Positions 25,706 through 34,423 of a DNA stretch of 36,655 nucleotides are shown here, piece after piece. Numbering within the stretch: position 1 is the stretch's first letter; every line of letters starts with the position of its first letter. A model generated the notes under the pieces. The model worked only from the letters and a program-made list of their open reading frames with translations, did no database searches and was not told the origin of the DNA. Both the position numbers and the translations under genes were made by a program. The DNA lies in the NCBI GenBank assembly GCA_016710335.1, contig JADJXQ010000012.1, positions 1 through 36,655 on the forward strand, given 5' to 3'. The DNA is from Rhodospirillales bacterium. Its GTDB lineage: Bacteria; Pseudomonadota; Alphaproteobacteria; Rhodospirillales; Defluviicoccaceae.

Positions 25706-26169
25706 CGTCGGCCCTTCTGGATGTCCCGAACATGAGAGACTGAAACCCCGTAACGGGCTGCTATGGTTCGCTTGGGCCGACGGTCCGATCGGATCGCGCG
25801 AACATCGGCCGCGACAAGCTTCGACATCGGGTTCTCGCTACCATTCAGACGCGATGATCGGCCTTTGCGGGCCTTGTCGTCAGAGTTGGCTTTCGGCGTT
25901 CCTGCGAACAGATGGTCCGGGTTGACGCAAGACGGATTGTCGCAGGTGTGACACACGTACAGGTTCAGCGGGATCGGGCCATGATGGAGCTCATATGAGA
26001 CACGGTGGGCGCGTAGCTGTGCTCCGTCCTTCTGCTTTACGAAGCCGTATCCATCGAGATCTTTGGCACCCAGCCAGAGCCAACATTGATCACGACCGGA
26101 CATTTCGACCTTGCGCCAGAAACGTTCTTGTAGGGGCACAGGTGGGCGACCAACTCGGTTGGTGCTCAT
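25681..26169 (-). CDS. Phage HNH homing-type endonuclease
   Basis: A 162-residue HNH endonuclease. The core is HRVSYELHHGPIPLNLYVCH, then CDNPSCVNPDHLFAGT, with the first His, the zinc Cys pair and the Asn/His of the motif. A C-terminal helix-turn-helix-like stretch, TIAARYGVSVSHVRDIQKGR, should bind DNA, as in NUMOD-containing enzymes. It is inserted between the holin gene and the lysozyme gene and overlaps the latter. Free-standing homing endonucleases often sit in phage late regions, where they spread by cutting phage genomes that lack them. Confidence 0.85.
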   Translation of the reverse strand: MSTNRVGRPPVPLQERFWRKVEMSGRDQCWLWLGAKDLDGYGFVKQKDGAQLRAHRVSYELHHGPIPLNLYVCHTCDNPSCVNPDHLFAGTPKANSDDKARKGRSSRLNGSENPMSKLVAADVRAIRSDRRPKRTIAARYGVSVSHVRDIQKGRRWSHLCAM

Positions 26170-26172
26170 CGC

Positions 26173-26634
26173 TCACTGTCCTTGACGGATCTTGGCGAGG
26201 CTGCGGCTGCCAAACCAAAAAGAAACTACGGCTGCCCACAGCGCCTGCGTCTCGCCGTCCCAGATCTGCGGCAATGCCTCCGCCAGCACGAACCCCTCGA
26301 CAGCGATCAGCACGTAGAGCGCCGAGCCCTTGACCCCGGCGAACAACAGGAAGAACGCGTAGGTGACTATCGGCCGCACCGATGCCCGCAATCCGTCGAC
26401 CCACCTGACGCCGGACGGCTGCATGTCGTGGCGGTACAGCGCTTGGCTCTCGGTGACGTCGGCCTGGACGTGGATCTCCTCGAGCCGCTGTTGGTGGCCG
26501 AGCCGCATCTGCTCCATCTGGCGGTCGAGGATGGCGAGCTCGTGCCGGCGGTCCTGCCAGTCGCGGATCAACGCAAGCAGATCCGGGAACGCACTGGTGA
26601 CGAATCCGAGCAGCGAGCCCAACAGCGTGAGCAT
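26173..26634 (-). CDS. Phage 3TM-type holin
   Basis: A 153-residue membrane protein. Residues 1-25 (LTLLGSLLGFVTSAFPDLLA) form an amphipathic or membrane segment. A charged coiled-coil part follows (RDWQDRRHELAILDRQMEQM and onwards), then two membrane helices, PIVTYAFFLLFAGV and ALYVLIAVEGFVLAEALP, and a C-terminal VVSFWFGSRSLAK. This layout matches the 3TM holins (GTA_holin_3TM-like) of phages and gene transfer agents. It would let the lysozyme reach the cell wall. It lies directly upstream of the HNH and lysozyme genes in one transcription unit. Confidence 0.75.
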   Translation of the reverse strand: MLTLLGSLLGFVTSAFPDLLALIRDWQDRRHELAILDRQMEQMRLGHQQRLEEIHVQADVTESQALYRHDMQPSGVRWVDGLRASVRPIVTYAFFLLFAGVKGSALYVLIAVEGFVLAEALPQIWDGETQALWAAVVSFWFGSRSLAKIRQGQ

Positions 26635-26703
26635 GGTGTGCCTCCGTTAACGGTGGGGAAAGAAAGGGAATGCGCGACCGCCGAAAGCGGTCATCCGCGG
26701 TCG

Positions 26704-27009
26704 TTAGACTGCGAGGCTGACGGGATTGACCAACAGGTAGCCGATGATGGAGAGCAGGATCAGGATCAGCGCCCCGGTGATGGCGACGCCGGTGTTCATC
26801 ACCCGCTTGAAAATCTCGTATATGACATCTTCCTTGGCGACATGACTGGTCACCGCGTCGCGGATGGTCTGGACGTCGGCTTTCAAGGATGCGAGTTCGG
26901 CGCGCTGATCGTGCACCATCGACCGCAGGCCGTTGTTCAGGATCGCCTTGACTTCGGAGACGTCGTTCTGCAGTGCGCGCACAGCGATGTTGGTTTCTTC
27001 CGGACTCAT
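26704..27009 (-). CDS. Small phage protein with coiled coil and one membrane helix
   Basis: From ATG 27009 the protein has 101 residues; GAGGAAAG lies just upstream, which decides this start over 27072. Residues 1-60 are heptad-like (VRALQNDVSEVKAILNNGLR, ELASLKADVQTIRDAV). A single strong membrane helix follows near the C-terminus (VAITGALILILLSIIGYLLV). It sits between the QueC-like gene and the holin gene. A spanin, holin-accessory or membrane-anchored regulatory role is possible, but the family is not recognised. Confidence 0.7.
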   Translation of the reverse strand: MSPEETNIAVRALQNDVSEVKAILNNGLRSMVHDQRAELASLKADVQTIRDAVTSHVAKEDVIYEIFKRVMNTGVAITGALILILLSIIGYLLVNPVSLAV

Positions 27010-27019
27010 CGGACTTTCC

Positions 27020-27589
27020 TCAATTTTCGATATTCCGGAACTGGCACGCCTTGCAGCTGCCGCACGGCACAAACCCGTTCTCCGTTCGCACCGGCCGGCG
27101 GCACGACCACACCAGCGACCGCAGCGCCGGTGGGAGGTAAGCCATCTCTTCCGACTTGGTGCGATCGAGGAACGGCAGCAGCAGCTCGGGCGCCGGTCGT
27201 GGCCACGCCGCGCCCTCGATCATGCGGACGATGTGGCGCCAGCGCTGCCACCACTGCCCCTCCTCGCGGCAGACGCCGATCAGCAGGCGGACGATGTCGG
27301 GGCGCTGGCCAACGAGCTGCCCGGCGGCGAAGCAGACGCACAGCATGTCGGCCGGGATGCCGGGCATGCCCACGAAGTCCAGCGTCAGCTCGGACGTCTC
27401 GAAGTCGCGGTAGGCCTGGCGGCAGTAGGCAACGATCCGCCGGCAGGCCTCCGCCTCGACCTCGTGCCGGCGCTCCCAGTTGACGAGGTGCATGTGATGG
27501 ACGTGCACCGGCTCGTCGGTCTCGGTGAGCGCCCAGACGAGGCAGGCCGTCGAGTCGAGCCCGCCCGACAGCATCACCAGGATGGTCAC
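27020..27589 (-). CDS. queC: QueC-like 7-cyano-7-deazaguanine synthase (phage-encoded)
   Basis: From GTG 27589 the protein has 189 residues. This GTG overlaps the stop of the upstream gene (GTGA), which argues against the longer frame starting at 27703. The N-terminal PP-loop is LVMLSGGLDSTACLVWAL. The C-terminal zinc site has Cys in WSCRRP and three in VPCGSCKACQFRN, the four-Cys pattern of QueC. QueC turns 7-carboxy-7-deazaguanine into preQ0, used for queuosine and for deazaguanine DNA modification. It is shorter than cellular QueC (about 220-230). No queD, queE, folE or DNA transglycosylase gene is in the window, so it may act on host-made precursor or have another substrate. Confidence 0.8.
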   Translation of the reverse strand: MTILVMLSGGLDSTACLVWALTETDEPVHVHHMHLVNWERRHEVEAEACRRIVAYCRQAYRDFETSELTLDFVGMPGIPADMLCVCFAAGQLVGQRPDIVRLLIGVCREEGQWWQRWRHIVRMIEGAAWPRPAPELLLPFLDRTKSEEMAYLPPALRSLVWSCRRPVRTENGFVPCGSCKACQFRNIEN

Positions 27590-28203
27590 GACCAGTCGGC
27601 GGCCTTCAGCGCGTTCCACGCCTCGAGATCGGTGGCGGCATCGCGGACCTGCCGCAGCGCAGCGAGCCGCCGCTTCCGCAACCGCGCCACCCGCCGCCGC
27701 CACGCATCGCGCCGGGTGAGCATGAACTGTGCCGCCTCGCGGATGGTCTGTACTGGCGCATCGGTGGCCGGGTTAACGGTCACGCCGACGTCCGCCTCGA
27801 GGAACGGATAGTCGGCCGGATCGATGATGGCATCCGGCGGCAGCGCCTTGACCGCTTCCGCCTCGCGCAGCGTCTCCTGAAGCTCAATGGTCTCGCCGGC
27901 GAGCACCGCCACCACCCGGGCACGCTCGGCCTCGGCGCGTGCGTCGACCCGTGCTGCCATGCCGTCGCGGGCGTCGACGCGGAACCGCAGCCGGTAGCGC
28001 TCGACCACCTCGTCGGCGCCGACGGTGAACTCCGGCCCGTGCCGCTCGAAGATGCCGGGATCGTAGCCGGGCTCGACGTCATCGACACGCACCGGCCGCA
28101 GCACCGGCTTGCCCTGGTGGTGCTTGATCTCGTGCGCCTCCAGCGCGCGCGCCGCATGGTAGAAGCGGCGCACCTCGCCGCCGAACACGACCGCGTATTT
28201 CAT
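27586..28203 (-). CDS. Unrecognised phage late protein
   Basis: A 205-residue protein. The N-terminal half, KYAVVFGGEVRRFYHAARAL and then VLRPVRVDDVEPGYDPGIFE, with ADEVVERYRLRFRV further on, resembles short modules found near tail-fibre genes. The C-terminal half is helical and charged (TRRDAWRRRVARLRKRRLAA). It overlaps the glycine-rich fibre gene at its start and the QueC-like gene at its end, so it belongs to the same operon. A tail-fibre assembly or chaperone role is likely from position only. Confidence 0.7.
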   Translation of the reverse strand: MKYAVVFGGEVRRFYHAARALEAHEIKHHQGKPVLRPVRVDDVEPGYDPGIFERHGPEFTVGADEVVERYRLRFRVDARDGMAARVDARAEAERARVVAVLAGETIELQETLREAEAVKALPPDAIIDPADYPFLEADVGVTVNPATDAPVQTIREAAQFMLTRRDAWRRRVARLRKRRLAALRQVRDAATDLEAWNALKAADWS

Positions 28204-28985
28204 GCCGATGGTCCTCTCACATCGCCGACGGTGATCCAGGTCACGTGACTGGCGCCGACCAGATACTTGCCGGCCGCGCCGCCCGAGCCGCCGCCGTTGC
28301 CGCCAGCTGATCCGCCACTGCCGAGTGCGCCGCCGTTACCGCCGGAGCCGCCGCTGGCGGTCTGCAGGCCATCCACGTCGCTGCCGCCGGCACCACCGCC
28401 GCCCGATGATGTCTGATTGCCGCCCGTCCCCGCGCTGCCTGGCACGGTGCCGCTGCCGACAGCGCCACCAGCGCTCAATCCGGCACCGCCACCACCGCCA
28501 CCGCCGCCGGCGCTGACCGACCACCATTCCTCGCCGGCGTACCACTGATCATAGTCGCCATCACCGCCGCCGCCGCCACCGCCGCCCCCGGCGATCAGGC
28601 CCTGGTTGTCGATGGTGATCGGGCAGTTGACCGAGATCGCGGTGCCGCCACCGGCGCCGCCGCTGCCGTCCGTACTGCCGCTTTGTCCTTGGCCGGCAGC
28701 GCCGCCGTTGCCGCCGCGGCCGATGATCGAGCCGTGGTTGATCAGTGTCACCCGGCTGCCCGCCGGCAGCGCGATGGTGCAGGCCGGATAGCCGGGCGAA
28801 GAAGCGTTGAGAAGCGAGCCGCCAGTGACGGTCAAGGCGACCTCGGCCGGCTCGGCGCCGTCCCAGGCATGGTAGGCCTGCAGGTGCGCGCCGAGATCGA
28901 AGTTGGTCGAGGTACCGCTGATCACCACATCGGCGCGGAAGCCGCCGCCGGCGCCGAAGCCGGCCAGCGCGTTGACCGCCAGCAT
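28200..28985 (-). CDS. Glycine-rich phage tail-fibre protein
   Basis: A 261-residue protein starting at ATG 28985, where the ATG overlaps the stop of the preceding gene by one base; the longer frame to 29228 is out of context. The N-terminal part (residues 1-105) reads like a fibre domain with an Ig-like or beta-solenoid character (ADVVISGTSTNFDLGAHLQA, VTLINHGSIIGRGGNGG). From about residue 110 it is dominated by Gly with Ala and Ser, including runs of nine Gly. Such polyglycine II sandwiches form the receptor-binding tips of several phage fibres. No premature stops occur. Confidence 0.8.
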   Translation of the reverse strand: MLAVNALAGFGAGGGFRADVVISGTSTNFDLGAHLQAYHAWDGAEPAEVALTVTGGSLLNASSPGYPACTIALPAGSRVTLINHGSIIGRGGNGGAAGQGQSGSTDGSGGAGGGTAISVNCPITIDNQGLIAGGGGGGGGGDGDYDQWYAGEEWWSVSAGGGGGGGGAGLSAGGAVGSGTVPGSAGTGGNQTSSGGGGAGGSDVDGLQTASGGSGGNGGALGSGGSAGGNGGGSGGAAGKYLVGASHVTWITVGDVRGPSA

Positions 28986-29955
28986 CAGGCGTCGTCCTTG
29001 GCAGCGACGGTGTAGAGCACCCGCAGCCCCTTCAGCACCGCGTCGCCGGCAAACGTGTCGGTGGCGTCGCCGGCATTGCGATACACCAGGATGTTGAGCA
29101 GATCGCCGTCGGCGACACCGCCCACCGGCCCGCCGCCGCCGGCGAGATGCAGGTGACGCTTTGCCGCCGGCGCCATCGGTGAGCGCAAGTCCGTCGAGGC
29201 CCCACGCCGCTCGGCGCCCCGTCGCCATCGCCTTGCGCTGTCGCGTAGACCTGCCACGCCACGTCGCCGCTACCAGCGGCGCCCGCGGCCCAGACGATCT
29301 GGAACGTCAGCGTGCCTTCGTCCCATGACTTCGGCATGGCGATCTGACTGATGGCGCCCTCGGCGGCGGCGGCATCGAACGGCAGCCCGCGCCAGCCGTC
29401 GAACTGCCCGCCGTAGGCGGCATGGTGGCCGCACGGCGCGTTCGACCACGGCTGGAACGCCGCCGCCGGCAGCCAGATCGTATGCGCGCCTTGCGCAACG
29501 TAGAGCGTGTCGGCGTCGGCGACGGTCGGCACATCCGTGGGATCGGTGCCGGTCGCCAGGCCGATCGCAGCGCGCGCACCGGCTGCAGAATTGGCACCGG
29601 TGCCGCCGGCGGCGATCGCCAGCGGTGTGATGCCCTGGATGCTACCGCCGGTGATGGCGACGTTGCTGGCGTTCTGCCCGGCCATCGAGCCGAACGCGAC
29701 ACCGCCGTTGTACGGCTGATAGGTGTTGGCCACCGGATCGATGGCGCCTTCGACGATCCAGTCGGCGCCGTCGTAGCGCTTCACGAGCCACGGCGTGGCG
29801 CTGTCGTCGATCCACGCCATGCCGGCCTCGGCGTACGCGGGCGGCGACGCCCCCTTGTGTCCCGACAGCACCGCGGCGAACGCGCTGTTGAGGCGCTGAA
29901 CCAGCTGCGTTCCGCTCTCGGTGTCGATGAACGCCTTGGGGTTGGTCTGACTCAT
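28985..29955 (-). CDS. Phage tail-fibre/collar protein, frameshifted
   Basis: From ATG 29955 the frame gives KAFIDTESGTQLVQRLNSAF, AWIDDSATPWLVKRYDGADW, ITPLAIAAGGTGANSAAGAR (a typical phage-fibre repeat) and a domain around WSNAPCGHHAAYGG, with WDEGTLTFQIVWAAGAAGSG further on. Near 29200, in a run of four C, the frame shifts and becomes Arg/Cys-rich. The natural frame continues with GASTDLRSPMAPAAKRHLHL and DLLNILVYRNAGDATDTFAG, ending in YTVAAKDDA at 28985. The join restores about 320 residues. One indel explains the break. It lies after the tail-tip gene and precedes the glycine-rich fibre gene. Confidence 0.78.
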
Positions 29956-29964
29956 GGTGCTTCC

Positions 29965-32900
29965 CTACGCTGCCTGCTGATGCCCGTAGCCGCGCGCCAC
30001 CCAGTCGAAGGTGCGGGCGACGCCGGCACCGGCCGAGTTCTTGAACCGGACCGTGAAGCCGCCCGCCGACTGGCCGGTCACCTCGACCACGTCGCCGGTG
30101 GCCATGTCCTGGCCCGAGACCGCGATCGCCGGGGTGGCGCGGAACGCCGGCGAGAAGGCGATGGCGACGCCGCCCGCCGGGCATGCGACGTCGTGCGCGC
30201 CGTCGGTGCGGTCCGGCATGTCGACGGTCGCCGACAGCTCGTCGATGCGCGGGGTGACCGCGGTGCTGGTGGAGCGCAGCTGCGCGCGGAACTCGTAGGC
30301 GCGGGCGGTGACGTCGCCGATCACCAACGGGCGCCAGGCGCTCCATGTGGGCGTGCCGGCCGGGTCGTCGTCGGTGGTGCGCAGCTCCAGCCAGGCGTTG
30401 TACTGCCCCGGCTCGGCGCCCGAGAGGTTCTCGACGTCGGCCAGGCGCGCCCAGTGCTTGACCAGGTTGTCGACGTTCTCGCCCAGCACCTTGATCCGGC
30501 CGGTGATGCGGCTGGTGTAGACGGCGCCGAGGTCGACGGCGTTGGCGAAGTCGTACGTGCCCTCGGGCAGCACGCCGCCAGCGTCGGAGTCGAGGATGAG
30601 GTCACCGGCGTCGACCACGCAGTCGGTCCTGGTGCCGGCGAACGCCGGATGCTCGGTGACGGTCTCGACCACGTTGCGGCCGACGATGGCGCTCGACGTG
30701 ATGACGATCTGGGTGGCGCCGGCGCTCTCGTTGGCCGCCGATGTCCACCGCCTTGATCAGGTACGTGCCGGCCATCGCCGGCACCACCGCGCTCGTCGCC
30801 GGCTTGGCGATGCGCGCCACCAGGTCGAGCGCGCCCGACCACACGGCGCCGCTGGTCGCCGGCGTGAACTTGATGCGGTAGTGCGAGAGATCGAGATCGG
30901 CGACCGCATCCCAGGCGAGATGCGCGGCATCGCTCAGCACGTTGACCACGAACCCGGTGACATCGGCTGGCGGCTCGGTCTTGCCGACCACGGTGTGTGC
31001 AACGCTGGCCCATGCGGAGGCGCGCCCGCTGGCGCTCACCGCCCGAAGGCGGATGGTGTAGGCGACGCCGTCGTCCACCGGCCCCAACAGGATCGATCGC
31101 GCATCGGCCGGCGCCGGCGATGCCAGCGTCCACGCCTCCTCGGAGTCGTCGCGGCGGTACTGCGCCTGGATGGATGTCGCCGGCGTCAGCGCCGTCGTCT
31201 GCGGCGCCAACGTGACTCGTACTCGTGACTGCACCTGACCACTGGCGTCGATGGTCAACGCCTCGCTGCCGCTGTCGACGGCCTCGATCACCGGCCTGGC
31301 CGGCTGCTGGTATGCCACCGGCGCCGGCACGGTGATCTGCGGGTCGTACGCCGGGATCGGCCCGGTGTCGGCGTCGTGCACCGCCGGCGCCGCGTCCACC
31401 AGCGTCAGCGTGGCGCGGAAGTCGCCGGCGTGGCGGATCGACTTCACGAGGAGATCAACACTCTCGCGCTCGGCCTCGCCGAACATGGCGAGATCGCCGG
31501 CCGCCGGCATGGTCGCCGCCGGGATCGGCGTAACAAAGGCGACGGTCGCGGTCTCGCCGCTCTGGGTCAGCACCGAGGCCACCGTCGAGCCGCCCGTGGC
31601 CAACCGGAACCGAACCGCGTAGCTCTTGTCGGCCGCCATGGCGACCCCATCGTCTAACGTAACCGACACGGCGTCACCATTGCCGTCGGTGGCCACCGAG
31701 CGCACCCGAGCCCAACCGCCGCCCCACAGCGGCACGTCGTGGCTGACCTTGACCAGGTCGCCGGCGGTGCACACCAGATGGTCGATGTCACAAGACAGCT
31801 CGTAGGTCTCGGGCCTGAGCTCGCTCACCGCCAGATGGTAGCGGCCGTGTTTCCAGGCGAGATCGGCGTCGGTGCAGCCGAACAGCTCCAGGGTCTCGAA
31901 CCGGGTGGCACTGGTCTCGTCATAGCCGTCGGCGTAGACGATGCGCTCGTCCTGGCCCCACTCGCGGTCGGGGTTGATGAACCGGACCTTGAGCGCGTGC
32001 GGCTGCTGCACGAACGTCTTGAGGCCGCGAAAGCCGGTGGCGTTCCTCGGCGTGAAGTGCTGCACCGGCACCGTCTGCGGCACGTCGCGCACCACCGAGA
32101 ACCTGCCGTCGCGCATGCCGAACGCGGCGCGGCCGCCGGCGGCGATGTCGCGCAGCAGCTCGAACACCGTGGTCTGGTAGTCGATGACCGCATCGAACGT
32201 GTCGTCGGGCCGGGCATCGGCCCAGGCCTTGAACGCGTCCAGATCGAGGCGCTCGTCGGCGACCGGCCGGCGGTTGGCGTCACCGCGCAGCACGTCGCAA
32301 TAGGCCCACGCCGGATGCCGGGTCGCCTGCGGCGCGGTCCAGGCGTTACCGTCCCACACCGGCAGCAGCGCCTCGGCGACGCCTGAGAACTGGTCGACGA
32401 CGCCGTTCAGCTGGTCGGTCGCCTTGATGCGCATCGCCACCATGCAGCGGCCGGTGGCGGTCACCGGCTGGGTGTATTCGACGCTGCGCACCGCGGTGAC
32501 GTAGGAGTCGTCGCGGATCGACGTCGAGGTGTTGTCGGCGGTCAGCCGCGTGAACCGCAGCTCGTAGCGCCCCGCCGTTGCCGGTTTGATCCGCTCACCC
32601 TTCCGCACCATCTGCTCGGTCGCCGCGGTGTAGGTGCGCTCACCGAACAGGGTCCACGGATCCCCGGTGCCGGCGGCGCGGTACTCGATGCGGATGGTGA
32701 CGGACCGGCTGGCCCGCCCGCCCTTGTCGTTGAACCGCACCAGCCCATGGAAGGTGATGTCGAGCAGGATCTCATCGGCGGCGTCGTGGCTCTCCAGGAC
32801 TTGCGGCCCGCCGGCGTTGGTGAGCTTCAGCGAATACTGATCCTCGCGGACGGTGTTGGAATAGAGGGTGATCGGCGCGTCGGTGCCGAACCCCTGGCGC

Positions 32901-33654
32901 ACCTCGGTTTCGACGTCCTCGAACTGATCGAGCGGCACGGTGCCGATGCGCAGGTCGGAGAGCTGCAACGGCCCGTAGCCGAAATCGAACAGCATCCGGA
33001 AATACTGATCGCTGCCCTGCACCTCGGTGTAGGGGTGCGCCGCCAGCGTCGGGAACACCTTGTGGCGGCCGTAAACCCGCAGCACCGGGCCGTAAAGATT
33101 GGTCCGGTTCTGGGTGCCGGTGATGGACAGGGTCGGGCTGGTGCGCGACTGCGGCCCGCCCAGGGACAGATCGCCCAGCTTCGGGCGCGGCGGCGGCGCG
33201 ATGGCGTTGACGATCAGCGAACCGACGGCGGTCACCACGGCGCCCACGGCGGCCGACGCCACGGCAAAACCGGTCGTGCCTGCGGTAAAGCCCATCAGCC
33301 CGGCCGCCAGCCCGCCGGTGTAGACGGCGAGCACGGCGACCGCGATCATCATGACCGCCCGCAGCGGGTTCTTACCGCCGCCTCCGCCACCACCCCGCGG
33401 CACCACCCGCACCGTCAGCACCGTCCCCGGCTTCGGCCGCACCCGGTGCCAATGCTGCCGGGCCACCGGCACCGGCTCTCGCGTCATCGCCCCGTCGCCG
33501 ATCCACACGTGCGCATGGGCGGCGAGCACCGGATCCATGCCGGCGTCGGCGAGGATCTCGGCAACCGTGCCGCCGGTGAAGACCATGCGGTCGATGCGCT
33601 CGGACGAGAACGGCCGCGCCGCGGGCAGGCGACAACCCGCAGCTCAGCCAACAT
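29965..33654 (-). CDS. TipJ/J-like host-specificity tail protein, frameshifted at both ends
   Basis: The tail-tip protein contacts the host and caps the tail. A start ATG at 33654 overlaps the NlpC/P60 gene end by 11 bp and gives LAELRVV. After an indel near 33625 the main frame continues with ERIDRMVFTGGTVAEILADA, the RVVPRGGGGGGGKNP linker and the phage tail J-like region (VLRVYGRHKVFPTLAAHPYT, YFRMLFDFGYGPLQLSDLRI). It then runs through CDVLRGDANRRPV and fibronectin-like repeats to about 30740, where another extra base shifts it. The restored frame gives NESAGATQIVITSSAIVGRN and a further 250 residues (AGTRTDCVVDAGDLILDSDA and onwards) to 29965. The restored protein would be about 1,220 residues. 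Confidence 0.82.
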
Positions 33655-34063
33655 AGTACCGATAGAACCCTATGACACGACGGCGCCACTGCGGCCCGTC
33701 GTAGCGTTCGAGGCAGGCGTCGATGCCCTGTTCGATGTGCAGCATCCATCCGCGCGCCACCACGACGCCGACATGGACCGGGTGGCCCATCATGCGCAGC
33801 AGGATGCCGTCGCCGGGTTGTTCCTGGCCCACCGGCACTTCGATCCAGTTGTCCATGTGCTCGGCCATGAACTGCGCGATGGAACCGCGGTCGCGGTCGC
33901 CGGCGAAGTCGATGCCATCGAATACCGGCACGTCGAGCCCGAAGCGCTCTTGCAGCACGACGACCAGAAGCCCCCAGCAATCCAGACCGCTCCGATCGCG
34001 GCCGCCGACGCGGAACGGTAAGCCGACAAAGTCGGCTGCCCAGTCAGGGATCGCCTGAGGCAT
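33644..34063 (-). CDS. Phage tail NlpC/P60 cysteine peptidase
   Basis: A 139-residue NlpC/P60-type protein, like lambda K and gene transfer agent tail peptidases. The catalytic Cys is in RSGLDCWGLLVVV (about residue 29) and the His is in PVHVGVVVARG (about 96). It probably cuts peptidoglycan during DNA entry or helps assemble the tail tip. Its end overlaps the start of the tail-tip gene. It is the first gene of the remnant; upstream tail genes normally found next to it are missing, so the prophage is broken just to the right of 34063. Confidence 0.85.
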   Translation of the reverse strand: MPQAIPDWAADFVGLPFRVGGRDRSGLDCWGLLVVVLQERFGLDVPVFDGIDFAGDRDRGSIAQFMAEHMDNWIEVPVGQEQPGDGILLRMMGHPVHVGVVVARGWMLHIEQGIDACLERYDGPQWRRRVIGFYRYYVG

Positions 34064-34423
34064 TGTTGCATATGCTCACAAAGGAAGATTGGACTCGGCC
34101 GGCAACCGGCCGCTTTCGGGGACAGCAGCTCAGCACGGCGAGGGCTGAACCCGGCTTATGGCCGCGGAACCAGGGGGCGGCCACGACTCCGCTGCCTGGG
34201 GGCAGAGAGCGAACGTCTTTAGGAACCGTTCGTTAGTGGCGATTTTGACCCATTGCGGCCATCAGCCGCGCTTTGATAAGAATCCTGCGGCGCCTTAAAG
34301 CCGAACATTCGATATCACTGCCAAAGCCGCACCAATGTCAAAGCCGCGACCCTCAGGGAACTGAACCGCTCACGGTGAATTGGAAAGCTTGTTACAAACG
34401 CTCATTCGACCGAAATTCAATTC
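34064..34423. other. Junction between prophage remnant and PHP-ATPase gene
   Basis: No open frame here is convincing. The base composition falls from the GC-rich phage genes to a more mixed sequence. CAAAGCCGC occurs at about 34322 and again at 34339. I see no copy of the tRNA-fMet fragment, so this is not the matching att end. It probably contains the promoter of the next gene and the scar where the phage was cut. Confidence 0.4.

Noticed and set aside
26182..27483. 433-residue plus-strand open frame
   Set aside because: Antisense to the holin, membrane-protein and QueC-like genes; no domain recognised.
28200..28985. Possible repeat or CRISPR-like array in the Gly-rich region
   Set aside because: The repeats are irregular codon repeats of a glycine-rich protein; no constant repeat-spacer structure exists here or elsewhere in the window.
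29422..30756. 444-residue plus-strand open frame in the phage region
   Set aside because: It lies antisense to the tail-tip and fibre genes, whose motifs are clear; the plus frame is an antisense shadow with Arg/Gly/Val bias.
32747..34021. 424-residue plus-strand open frame
   Set aside because: Antisense to the tail-tip and NlpC/P60 genes; His/Arg-rich with no domain.
34064..34423. Right-hand attachment site
   Set aside because: I searched by eye for the 45-bp tRNA-fMet core and found no copy here.
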